From assembly GCA_964431545.1 (NCBI GenBank), contig CAYSLC010000189.1, forward strand, positions 1 to 10,598: a stretch of DNA of 10,598 bases, read 5' to 3'. Below, piece after piece: positions 1 to 7,800 of this stretch. The DNA comes from CAYSLC01 sp964431545 (GTDB lineage: Bacteria > Desulfobacterota > Desulfobacteria > Desulfobacterales > JAABSP01). The position numbers and the translations under genes were made by a program. Below the pieces are notes generated by a model. It made no database searches. It was not told the DNA's origin and saw only the letters and a program-made list of their open reading frames with translations. Numbering within the stretch: position 1 is the stretch's first letter; each line of letters begins with the position of its first letter.

Positions 1-121
1 AGTATTCCCCTTGATCGGCCATCCGGAAAATATGGGCGGTCTTGTCCACATAGAGATCCTCTCTTTTCCGGATGCTCTCAAAGGATGTCTTGCCGATGGG
101 CAGGTTGGGGGGTCTCGCCAC
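1..121 (-). CDS. AAA-ATPase-like / DUF1703-type protein, N-terminal fragment (runs off the window)
   Basis: Only the first 40 codons are inside the window; the gene continues beyond position 1. The visible N-terminus contains LPIGKTSFESIRKRE followed by LYVDKT (residues 7-28). This matches the opening of the AAA-ATPase-like family (PF09820), usually joined to a C-terminal PD-(D/E)XK nuclease-like domain, where an LPIG..F..LR motif and a YVDKT motif precede the Walker A loop. The Walker motifs and nuclease domain would lie outside the window. I chose GTG at 121-119 because it puts LPIG at residue 7, as is usual, and has an AGAGG-like ribosome binding site about 8 bases upstream. An in-frame ATG about 22 codons upstream has no ribosome binding site, and the ATG at 127 is in another frame. 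These proteins are numerous and often multicopy; their role is poorly known, with defence or mobile-element functions suggested. Family confidence rests on a short stretch. Confidence 0.72.
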   Translation of the reverse strand, partial: MARPPNLPIGKTSFESIRKREDLYVDKTAHIFRMADQGEY

Positions 122-309
122 TCCATGTACCTCTCGTCGGGTCCTGTTCGAACCGAAATCGCGCACCTGCCGGCAAGAATACCCCACCATCGGGAGAAAA
201 TCCAGTGCGAAGGGCAATTATGAGCGCAAACGTTCTTGGACTTGGGCCGTTTGCTGGAATGTCAGGAATTTGTGGTTTGGAATGGAGAGTTTAGCCAAAG
301 GAAGATGAA

Positions 310-335
310 AGGCAGGGACAAAGGCGTCCCTGCCT
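310..335 (-). terminator. Intrinsic terminator of the small GG-leader-like gene
   Basis: A perfect 10-bp inverted repeat (arms 310-319 and 326-335, arm core GGCAGGGAC/GTCCCTGCC) encloses a 6-base loop. Read on the minus strand, the hairpin is followed by a U-rich stretch (TTTCATCTTCCTTT). It lies 23 bases past the stop codon of the gene at 628-359. Orientation, position and T-richness fit a rho-independent terminator, though the T tract is interrupted. Confidence 0.75.
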
Positions 336-358
336 CATGGGAAGAAGAGGGAAACGGA

Positions 359-628
359 TCAGGGTCCGGTTCCCGGGACCGGCCACGTGGAGATGGGGCC
401 GATGAAGGGTTGATCGTAGGGATTGGAGGTGTACTGGATCACCCGGATGAAGACGTCGCGGTACCGGTGCATGAGCTGGTCTCCCACGATGAAGGTCCCC
501 ATGCCCTCTTTCCGGATGAACCATTCCCCCAGGACGGCCTCGTTGGGGAGCTGTCCTCCCCAGAGATTGGCCATGGCCGCCCGATCCAACTCCTGGCTGA
601 TTTCGAGATCATCGATGACGATCGGCAT
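359..628 (-). CDS. Small protein with a double-glycine-leader-like N-terminus (candidate secreted or modified peptide precursor)
   Basis: An 89-residue protein. ATG at 628 is preceded by AAAAGGAG with a 7-base spacer, a strong ribosome binding site. An in-frame ATG further upstream has no such site. The N-terminus reads MPIVIDDLEISQELDR then AAMANLWGG. An acidic/hydrophobic helix with an ELDR.AM core and a Gly-Gly at residues 24-25 resembles short GG-type leaders cleaved by C39 peptidase transporters; I recall similar S.ELDR.AM...GG starts from small proteobacterial proteins. The remaining 64 residues have no cysteine, are rich in aromatics and Gly/Pro, and end STWPVPGTGP. They match no family I recognise. 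No modifying enzyme, C39 transporter or immunity gene is visible. It is a single-gene unit with its own promoter-like sequence and terminator. It could instead be an ordinary small cytosolic protein. The coding call is firm; the leader reading is inference. Confidence 0.8.
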   Translation of the reverse strand: MPIVIDDLEISQELDRAAMANLWGGQLPNEAVLGEWFIRKEGMGTFIVGDQLMHRYRDVFIRVIQYTSNPYDQPFIGPISTWPVPGTGP

Positions 629-718
629 TGTTCCGCTCCTTTTGCGATGGGTTGATTCCACTGTCATCCCACTTTGTTGCACGTCCCATGCCGGTTACTA
701 TCCCCCAGGGGCTGAAAG

Positions 719-745
719 ATTATAAACTCTTGGAATTCAGTTCAA
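719..745 (-). promoter_or_regulatory. Sigma-70-like promoter for the small GG-leader-like gene
   Basis: On the minus strand a perfect TATAAT (724-719) is preceded by TTGAAC (745-740, 4 of 6 to consensus) with a 15-base spacer, slightly short. The region is AT-rich against GC-rich flanks. It would start transcription near 711, giving an 80-base leader before the ATG at 628. The -10 element is convincing; the -35 is moderate. Confidence 0.55.
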
Positions 746-769
746 ATTTGTATAGACTCGACCGCGTCC

Positions 770-792
770 GGATCGGGGACCGCCTCCGATCC
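770..792 (-). terminator. Possible hairpin downstream of the lipoprotein gene
   Basis: A 7-bp inverted repeat (770-776 and 786-792, GGATCGG/CCGATCC) with a 9-base loop lies about 84 bases past the lipoprotein stop. No T tract follows, so it could be a rho-dependent or processing site, or chance in GC-rich DNA. Confidence 0.25.
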
Positions 793-875
793 TGTGGTCC
801 GGAACCCGACAGCCCCGCCGACCGCGTGGGCCGCCCCCCAACACCCCGTCCCCGATCACCGGCCGCCCGTGAACA

Positions 876-2081
876 TCAGGTGCCGCTGAGGGGGATGTAG
901 TCGAACTCGAAGAAGGTCTCCCCCAGAAAACCCGCGCCGTTCTGGGACAGCTCCACCCGCCAGGTCCCCTCCGCGTCGGGGCCGAAGCCGAGGCCGGGGA
1001 TCGGCACCTGATCGATCTCGAAGATCACGTAGTTCTGGCTCCATTGGAGGGCCGACCTCCCGCAGGCGGGGTAGTCTCCCCATTGGACCGCATACGGATT
1101 CTCGGAGTAGACGGTCCCGTCGGGCCGGAAAAGCTTGAGGTTGAAGACATCTCCGTTGCCCACGTTGTCCAGCCGGAGGAAGACGTTGATGGCGCTGTCC
1201 CGGCTGGTGAAGCGGTTCGTCACCCCCACCGGCTGACCGGACTCGTCGATGAAGGCACAGGTGACCATCTCCGCGACGCCGGGCCGGGTATACCCATTTT
1301 GGTTGCCGTAAAACCGCCATTTCCCGTCCTCCAGAAGCAGGACCACCTCGCCGGCCAGCTCCTGGGTGGTTTGGTCCCCGTCCGCCGTCCGCACCGTGTA
1401 GGAGAGGGTCCGTTGGATCGTCGCAAGGGCCAGGCCGTTGACCGTGTCGTAGGTCACCTGGTCGACGCGATAGCGGGTGTCCGAATAGTCGAAACGGCTA
1501 AAGTACCAAGCCCTCAACTCGTACTGGCAGTCGTAATCCATGCCGTTGTGGAGGGAGTGGCGGGAGATCCGCCCCATGAACAGATCGATATCTTCCCCGT
1601 CCATGCTCATCTCGTAATCCCGGGCAAAGGTGGCGATCCCCTCGTCGGCGGAGCCGCACGCCGGATCCTCCCCGTCGCAGTCCTGGTCGATCCCGTCCTC
1701 GCAGACCTCCGCGGCGCCGGGGTGGACATCGGCGCGGCCATCGTCGCAATCCCCGTCCGAGACCGCATAGCCGTCGCCGTCCGCGTCCCCGCCCGGATCA
1801 CCGGCCGAGCAGGAGAGATCGAGTCCGTCACAGTCCTGGTCGATCCCGTCCTCGCAGATCTCCTCCGCCCCGGGATGGACCTCCCCGTCGGCGTCGTTGC
1901 AGTCTCCCTGGTTCTCGGTGACCCCGTCGCCGTCATGGTCCACGTCCAGGGGACCGTCGTCGGAGGCCACGGGGCTTCCCGTATCCTGGGGGAGCCCCTC
2001 CCCGTCGTCGCCGCCGCCGGCGCACGCCGCCATCACTATGGGGATGATCAAAACCACCCCCCATGCCCGCCATCTGTTCAT
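876..2081 (-). CDS. Lipoprotein with two MopE-type metal-binding repeats
   Basis: 401 residues. The N-terminus is a lipoprotein signal: basic start (MNRWR), hydrophobic core, then VMAAC with the lipidated cysteine at residue 20. Alanine at +2 favours the outer membrane. Residues 48-91 and 99-142 are two copies of the putative metal-binding repeat (PF11617, MopE type): D.DGDG, then DC.D, HPGA.E.CEDG and IDQDCDG. The acidic DxDxDG loops suggest calcium binding and the cysteines suggest disulfides; both are family knowledge. Residues from about 147 start FARDYEMSMDGEDIDLFM and continue to ...LLLEDGKWRFYGN near residue 256, resembling a small SnoaL/NTF2-type alpha+beta cone. The last ~140 residues look beta-rich and are unassigned. 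The start is supported by AAAAGGAG 8 bases before ATG. It is probably a separate transcript from the che operon, being 192 bp past cheW. The function is unknown; a surface or cell-envelope role is inferred. Confidence 0.85.
   Translation of the reverse strand: MNRWRAWGVVLIIPIVMAACAGGGDDGEGLPQDTGSPVASDDGPLDVDHDGDGVTENQGDCNDADGEVHPGAEEICEDGIDQDCDGLDLSCSAGDPGGDADGDGYAVSDGDCDDGRADVHPGAAEVCEDGIDQDCDGEDPACGSADEGIATFARDYEMSMDGEDIDLFMGRISRHSLHNGMDYDCQYELRAWYFSRFDYSDTRYRVDQVTYDTVNGLALATIQRTLSYTVRTADGDQTTQELAGEVVLLLEDGKWRFYGNQNGYTRPGVAEMVTCAFIDESGQPVGVTNRFTSRDSAINVFLRLDNVGNGDVFNLKLFRPDGTVYSENPYAVQWGDYPACGRSALQWSQNYVIFEIDQVPIPGLGFGPDAEGTWRVELSQNGAGFLGETFFEFDYIPLSGT
1678..1858. repeat. Pair of 28-bp identical direct repeats inside the lipoprotein gene
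   Basis: Positions 1678-1705 and 1831-1858 are identical over 28 bases, spaced exactly 153 bp (51 codons). They encode the CEDGIDQDC part of the two metal-binding repeats. Identity at DNA level across wobble positions points to a fairly recent internal duplication or gene conversion, and is a possible site for repeat-number variation. Confidence 0.8.
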
Positions 2082-2129
2082 CGTCTCCGCTCCTTTTGGA
2101 TTGGGTAAAAAATCGAGGTTACACTTCTT

Positions 2130-2160
2130 TTACCAATAAATTCCATAACGTAGAAAAATG
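2130..2160 (-). promoter_or_regulatory. Possible promoter for the lipoprotein gene
   Basis: The 2100-2165 interval is markedly AT-richer than its flanks. On the minus strand TTGAAC lies at the 2160 side, with TTTATT-like sequence about 19 bases downstream, upstream of the lipoprotein ribosome binding site. The -10 is poor, so this is only a likely promoter location. Confidence 0.3.
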
Positions 2161-2246
2161 TTCAATGGGGCGGAGGGTGTATTCCAAGGTGGGAAAAGAC
2201 GGTTTTGGAGGGGGAAAACCCCGACAGGGGGCGGGTCCGGAATCAG

Positions 2247-2273
2247 CGCCGCCGGTGACGGCGGAAGGCGGCG
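2247..2273 (-). terminator. GC-rich hairpin just past cheW, possible operon terminator
   Basis: Directly after the cheW stop there are nested inverted repeats: CCGCCG/CGGCGG around a 4-base loop (2249-2264), or a longer alternative pairing 2247-2253 with 2267-2273. No T run follows. A second small CCCC-loop-GGGG hairpin followed by TTTT on the minus strand lies at 2230-2215. Together they may end the operon transcript. Confidence 0.35.
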
Positions 2274-2768
2274 TCAGTCGCGTGACGTCCCGTCCCGTGC
2301 CACATGGGGCGTTTGGGAGATACCGCCGTCCGTTTCGGCGAGGATCCGGTCGAGGTCGAGGATGGCGATCAGCTTTTCGTCCCGCCGCCCCACGGCCGCG
2401 AGGAGGCCGGGCGTCAGCCGCATCCCCAGGGGGGGCGGCGGCCCCACCGATTCCGGGGGAAGCCTCAGGACATCCCGGACCCCGTCCACCCGGAGCCCCA
2501 CCCGGACGGCCCCTTGCCCGGAAGAGGTCTCCATCACCAGAATGCAATCCCCCCGCTCCCCGGGGGACCGTTCTCCGAAAAGCCGAACGGATAGATCCAT
2601 GACCGAAAGGATCCCGCCCCGGAGATTGATCACGCCGACCCACTGCCGGGGAAGCCGGGGGACCGGGGTGATCGGGATTTCGTCCACCACCTCCCGGATC
2701 CGGGAGACCTCGAAGGCGAAGGTCTCCCCCCCGAGGTCGAAGGTGAGGTAGAGATCCCCTTCGCTCAT
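2274..2768 (-). CDS. cheW: Chemotaxis coupling protein CheW
   Basis: 164 residues, the usual CheW size. It couples chemoreceptors to the CheA kinase in the membrane-associated array. It opens with a CheW beta strand (LYLTFDLGGETFAFEVSRIREV, residues 6-27), with the family signature WVGVINLRGGILSVMDL at residues 43-59 (NLRG at 48-51). Later strands are CILVME (75-80) and LIAILDLDRIL (133-143). I take ATG at 2768. It overlaps the CheA stop as ATGA (4 bp) and there is no good Shine-Dalgarno, so translational coupling to cheA is likely. The longer reading frame upstream would run inside cheA and adds only low-complexity residues. The C-terminal ~20 residues extend past the fold. It is the last gene of the solute-binding protein-receptor-CheA-CheW operon. 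Confidence 0.93.
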   Translation of the reverse strand: MSEGDLYLTFDLGGETFAFEVSRIREVVDEIPITPVPRLPRQWVGVINLRGGILSVMDLSVRLFGERSPGERGDCILVMETSSGQGAVRVGLRVDGVRDVLRLPPESVGPPPPLGMRLTPGLLAAVGRRDEKLIAILDLDRILAETDGGISQTPHVARDGTSRD

Positions 2769-4792
2769 GGACGTGTGGGGGCCGGACCGGACACCGCCCG
2801 GGCCTCCTCCGCGGCGGCGCACCGGATCAGCTCCGGGATGTCGACGATGAGGGCCACCGAGCCGTCGCCGAGGATGGTGGCCCCGGAGATCCCCTCGGCC
2901 CGCCGGGAGTATCGGTCCAGGGACTTGATCACCGTCTGGATCTTCCCCTCGATCCCGTCCACCAGGATCCCCACCGGGGCACGGTCATCGGTGATGACCA
3001 CATGGACCGACGTCCCGATCTCCCCGCCCATGCCGAACACCTCCCCGAGCCGGACCAGGGGGACCATCTCCCCCCGGACCAGGATGAGGTCCCGCCCCCG
3101 TGTCCCCTGGATGGCGTCCGGCGCCATCTCCACGCACTCCCGGACCCGGGACAGGGGCAGGACGAACCGCCCCTCCCCCTGGCGGACCAGGAGGCCGTCG
3201 ATGATGGCCAAGGTCAGGGGCAGGGTCATCTCGATGCGCGTGAACCGGCCCCGCTCGCTGGCCACGTGGAGGGTCCCCCCCACCCCCTCCACCTCCCGCT
3301 TCACCACGTCGAGCCCCACTCCCCGGCCGGAGACGCAGCTCACCCGATCGGCGGTGGTGAAGCCCGGCGCGAAGATCAGGGAGAGGAGTTCCGACCGGGA
3401 CGGCTCCGCCTCCTGCGGGATCATCCCCTTCTCCACGCCCTTGCGGCGGATCACCTCGGTGTCCAGGCCCGCCCCGTCATCCGCCACGGTGATCCGGACG
3501 TCGGGCCCCTGGTGGCCGGCGGAGAGATGAATGGTCCCGCTCCGGGGCTTGCCCGCCGCCTCCCGGCGATCCGGACGCTCGATGGCGTGGTCGATGCAGT
3601 TGCGGATCAGGTGGATCAGCGGATCGTTGAGCCGGTCGATCACCGTCTTGTCCAGCTCGGTCTCCCCCCCCTCGGTGGTCAGGTCCACCGATTTGCCCAG
3701 CTCTCCGGAGAGGTCCCGGACCAGGCGCCGGAACCGGCCGAAGATGGAACCGATGGGCACCATCCGGATATCGAGGACACAGTCCCGCAGCTCCCGAACC
3801 AACCGGTCCAAAGCCTCCACCGGATCGACCAGGGCCTCCCGGAGGGCGGACGCCCCCCCGTCCGGATCGAACATCGGGTCCAGGGCCACGGTATCGACGG
3901 GATCCACCCTGTCGGTCTCCCGCCCCTCCGCATCCGCTTCCCCGGAGAAGACGTGCCGGGAGATGCCGGCCTGGGCCACCACCAGCTCCCCCACCAGGTT
4001 GATGAGCCGGTCGAGCTTCTCCGGGGGGACCCGGACGCCCCCCTGATCGAGCCGTTCCGGCCGGTCGGCCCGGGGACTCCGGCGGTCCAAAGACTCCTCC
4101 GCCTCGATCTCCAGGAGGCTCTCCTCGGCCACGAAGAGAAAGACGTCCTCCACCGCCCCGATCCCGGCGCCGGTGGTCAGCACGATCTCCCATCCCAGGT
4201 AGCAGTGCTCGGGGTCGAGCCGGTCCAGGGGGGGGACCCCGCCGATGTCGGGGGTGATCCGGCACTCCCCCAGCTCCCGGAGGGCGTCGATCAGCAGGGC
4301 GGGATTGGTGCCGTGGCGGAAGGTGGCGCCCCCGGGCCGGAACCGGATCCGGTACCGGACCCTCCCGGCGGGGATGGGCGGAAGGGATACCGGGCCGGAC
4401 GGGCCCGACGGTTGGGCCTCCCCTTCGCCGGCCAATGCGATCAACCGGCCGACCAGGCCGGCGGTCGCCTCGGGGTCGACCTCCGCCTCGCCCTCCAGCA
4501 GGGCCTGGACGTGGTCCCTGGAGGCGAGCACCGCGTCCACCAGATCCCCGGTCACCGGGACCGTCCCCTGCCTTGCATGTTCCAGGAGGGTCTCCAGATG
4601 GTGGGTGAAGTCGACGATCCGCTCGAACCCGAACATGGCGCCGGAGCCCTTGATGGTGTGGACGGCCCGGAAGATCCGGTCCACCAGGTCCAGGTTCCGC
4701 GGGTTCCGCTCCAGATCGAGGAGGCAGGTCTCCACCTCGTCCAGGAGGGACTGGGCTTCATTGAGATAGGTCTGGGACGGGGGGGACTCCAT
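2765..4792 (-). CDS. cheA: Chemotaxis histidine kinase CheA
   Basis: 675 residues. It autophosphorylates and passes phosphate to response regulators under receptor control. Domain order: Hpt/P1 (about 1-110) with HTIKGSG and phosphorylatable His45; a P2-position domain (about 144-230, starting RVRYRIRFRP); P3 dimerisation helices (about 252-350, VPPEKLDRLINLVGELVVAQ region); P4 ATPase with N-box HLIRNCIDHAIE (394-405), G1 DDGAGLD (438-444) and G2 GRGVGLDVV (489-497); and P5, the CheW-like regulatory domain (about 525-660). All catalytic motifs are present. The N-box has Cys399 and Ala403 where most CheAs have Ser and Gly. ATG at 4792 has GGAGGAG 5 bases upstream; a GTG directly before it at 4795 would add one residue. 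It sits 48 bp after the receptor gene and overlaps cheW by 4 bp. No dedicated CheY is visible, so its phosphate acceptor is unknown. Confidence 0.95.
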   Translation of the reverse strand: MESPPSQTYLNEAQSLLDEVETCLLDLERNPRNLDLVDRIFRAVHTIKGSGAMFGFERIVDFTHHLETLLEHARQGTVPVTGDLVDAVLASRDHVQALLEGEAEVDPEATAGLVGRLIALAGEGEAQPSGPSGPVSLPPIPAGRVRYRIRFRPGGATFRHGTNPALLIDALRELGECRITPDIGGVPPLDRLDPEHCYLGWEIVLTTGAGIGAVEDVFLFVAEESLLEIEAEESLDRRSPRADRPERLDQGGVRVPPEKLDRLINLVGELVVAQAGISRHVFSGEADAEGRETDRVDPVDTVALDPMFDPDGGASALREALVDPVEALDRLVRELRDCVLDIRMVPIGSIFGRFRRLVRDLSGELGKSVDLTTEGGETELDKTVIDRLNDPLIHLIRNCIDHAIERPDRREAAGKPRSGTIHLSAGHQGPDVRITVADDGAGLDTEVIRRKGVEKGMIPQEAEPSRSELLSLIFAPGFTTADRVSCVSGRGVGLDVVKREVEGVGGTLHVASERGRFTRIEMTLPLTLAIIDGLLVRQGEGRFVLPLSRVRECVEMAPDAIQGTRGRDLILVRGEMVPLVRLGEVFGMGGEIGTSVHVVITDDRAPVGILVDGIEGKIQTVIKSLDRYSRRAEGISGATILGDGSVALIVDIPELIRCAAAEEARAVSGPAPTRP

Positions 4793-4840
4793 CACCGCTC
4801 CTCCGTGGGCGAAAGGCCGTCATAGGTTCCGGACATGGCG

Positions 4841-7800
4841 TCAGTACTCGCCGAGTCCTTGTTCCTCCCCGGCGTCGAGGTCGAGACGCCGGCTGCGGCC
4901 CCTCTCCTGTTCCGGGGAGGCCGGCGCCTCCGGGGCCCCCTCCGCCTCGGCGCCTTCGGGGCTCCGTGTCGGTTTTTCCGGGGACGCCGTCTCCGCCCCC
5001 CCCGCCGGAGACGGCGCGGTCCCGGACGGGGCTGGAAGCCGGAAGAAGCCGGCCGCCTCCCGGAGCCGCTCGGCCTGGTCCGAGAACTCCTGGCTGGCGG
5101 CGGCCATCTCCTCGGCCTGGGTGGCGTTCTCCTGGATCCCGTGGTCGAGGTCCTGGATGGCCCGGTTGACCTGGTGGACCCCCTGGGCCTGCTCCTGGCT
5201 CGACGCGCTGATCTCCTGGACCAGCTCCGCCGTCTTTCCGATCCCCTCCACCATCTCCGACAGCAGCCGGCTGGTCTTCTCGCCGATCTCCAGACTGCCG
5301 ACGGACAGGGCGTTGATCTCCTTGGCCGCCTTTCCGCTCTTTTCCGCCAGCTTGCGGATCTCGTCGGCCACCACCGCAAACCCCCGGCCGTGCTGTCCGG
5401 CCCGGGCCGCCTCGATTGCGGCGTTCAGGGCGAGCATATTGGTCTGGCGGGCGATCTCCTCGATGATCCGGATCCGGTCGGAGATCCGCTTCATCGCCTC
5501 CACCGTCTCGGTGACGGAGCGCCCCCCCTCCCGGGCGTTTTCGGCGGCCTCCTGGGAAATCCGGGCGGTCTGGCGGGCGTTGCCGGCGTTCTGCTCCACG
5601 GTGGAACTCATCTCCTCCATGGAGCTGGAGATCTCCTCCACATTGGCCGCCTGGTGGAAGGTGCCCTGGGAGACCCGGTTGGCCCCGGACCGGAGCTGCT
5701 CGCTGCCGGTGGCCACCTGCTCCGCGCTCCGCTGGACGTCCCGGGCGAACCGGCTCAGGTTGTCGATGAGGGTGTTGAGGTTGTTCCGGATGGCGTCGAA
5801 CTCTCCGGGGAAGTCGTCCTCGATCCGTTCGGGCACCTCCCCCCGGGCAATCCGGTCCACGTGGGCGGCGGTGGTCCGCAGGGGGGTGACGATGGCGTCG
5901 AGGGTGGCGTTGAAGCCCCGGATGATCCGGGCGTACTCCCCCTTGAAGTCGGCCTCCTCCCCCCGCTCGTGAAGCTTGCCGGCCCGGGCCGTGTCGGTGA
6001 GGACGTTGATCTGTGCGGCGATGGCCCGGATGGTCTCCACCATCCGGATCAGGGCGCGGCCCAGGGCGTCCCGGTCGGAGAGGACCGGCACCTCCACCGA
6101 GAGGTCCCCGTCGGCAACCCGCTCCGCCACCCGGACCACCGCCCGCCGGTTCTCGATCAGGGAGTGGAGGCTCTCCTTCACGGCCCCGAAATCGCCGGGG
6201 AACCCTTCGGTGATCCGCTCGGGATGGTCCCCCACGGCGATCCGCTCCATGGACCGGGCCGCCGTGGTCAGGGGGGTGATCACCGCGTCCAGGGTGGCGT
6301 TGACGCCGGTGATGATCCGCCGGTAATCGCCCCCGAACCGCTCGGCGTCCCCCCGGGTCCGCAGGTTCCCGGCCACGGCGCTCTCGGTGAGGCGGACCGT
6401 CTCCCGGACCAGCCCCTCCACCGCCTCGATGCACTGGTTGAGGTTCTCCCGGATCCGGTCGAAGTCCCCCTCGAACCGCCGGGTGATCTTCTCGGGGATC
6501 TCCCCTTTGGCGATGCGGTCGATGGTCTCGGCTGCCACGCCGATGGGGGCGGCCATCGCCTCGATGAGGGCATTGATGCTCTCCATGAGGTCCCGCCACC
6601 CGCCGGCGAACCGTCCCTCGTCCCCCCGGGTGGACAGCCGCCCCCGGCGGATCTCCCCGATCAGATCCCGGGCCTCGGCCTGGACCTGGTTGAGCCGCTC
6701 GACCATCTCCCCCAGGGCCTTCATGAGCCGGTCGTTTTCGGACCGCTCGACCACCGCCACCGAAAGGTCTCCGGCGGCGATCCCCTCGGCGATGCGGGCG
6801 GTCTCCGCCGTGGCGTCGATGAGGTCGTTGAGGTTGTCCCGGACCTCCCGGAACTCCCCCTTGTAGGGATCGGTGATCTTTTCCGGGATGTCCCCCTTGG
6901 CCAACCGGTCCACGTGGGAGACGATGGCCCGGATCGGCCCCCGGATGGAACGGGCGGTGAACCACGCCGCCACGATCAGGGGCAGGGTCAGAAGAAAGAT
7001 CACCAGGTTGACCAGGGCCACCCCCCAGATCTGGCCCGAAAGGGTCGCCGCCGCCCCTTCGGTCTTTTCCGTGATCCGCGCGTCGATCCGCGCCATGGCC
7101 CCCAGAAGCGCCTCCTTTTGCAGGTCGACTTCCGTCAGCAGGGTCCGGAGGGTTCCGGCCGCCTGGTGGAAGGCCGTCACGTGGGACCGGTAGGCATCCG
7201 TCTCCGCCAGCAGCCGTTGTCCGGCTTCGGCGACGCCCGGATCGGCGGCCAGGAGGGTCTGAAACCGGAGGGTCAGGTCGTCGGCCGGGCCGATGAGGGG
7301 ATGATCCGCCGCCGGCGCCATGGGGGATTCGAAGTAGCCGAGGCCCAGGCGGGCGAAGGCCAGGCCGAGTCCCATGACCGATTCCCGGAACCCGGCGATC
7401 ATTGCGCTGAGCTGCTCGATGGAGGAGGCGTCCTCCCCCTGGGTCATCTTCTCGATCATCCGCTCCGCCAGGGTCTGATCCAGGGCGGCGAGGGTCTCCA
7501 TCAGCCGCTTTTCACTCGCCTCGATCTCCCTGCGCCGGGCGTTGACCGCGGCGCACTGGTCCAGGGCGGCCTCCACTTTGGCCCGGAAGGCGTCCAGCTC
7601 CCGCCGGAGGCGCTCATCGAGTCCCCGCTGGAAAAGCGCGTCGATCTCCTTGACCAGCTTCGGCCCCGCCGTCTCCAGGAGCGCCTCGTTGCCATGGAAG
7701 GTGCTGACCACGAGGTTGAGTTCGGAGAGGACCCGCGCCAGGTCGCGGCCCACCTGGGCGTTCTCCACGATCTCGGCGGTCTGCCTGGCGAAGACGCGGG

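Noticed and set aside
11..308. Short plus-strand frames at the left edge
   Set aside because: No ribosome binding site or family match; the minus strand holds the recognisable LPIG/YVDKT start of an AAA-ATPase-like gene.
1678..1858. CRISPR-like repeat pair
   Set aside because: The repeats are in-frame coding repeats spaced 51 codons in a protein gene; only two copies.
1044..2108. Plus-strand open frame of 354 codons opposite the lipoprotein gene
   Set aside because: Antisense shadow; the minus-strand frame has a signal peptide, lipobox, metal-binding repeats and a strong ribosome binding site.
3002..4825. Plus-strand open frame of 607 codons opposite cheA
   Set aside because: Proline/glycine/histidine-rich shadow of high-GC coding DNA; the minus strand encodes a complete CheA with all motifs.
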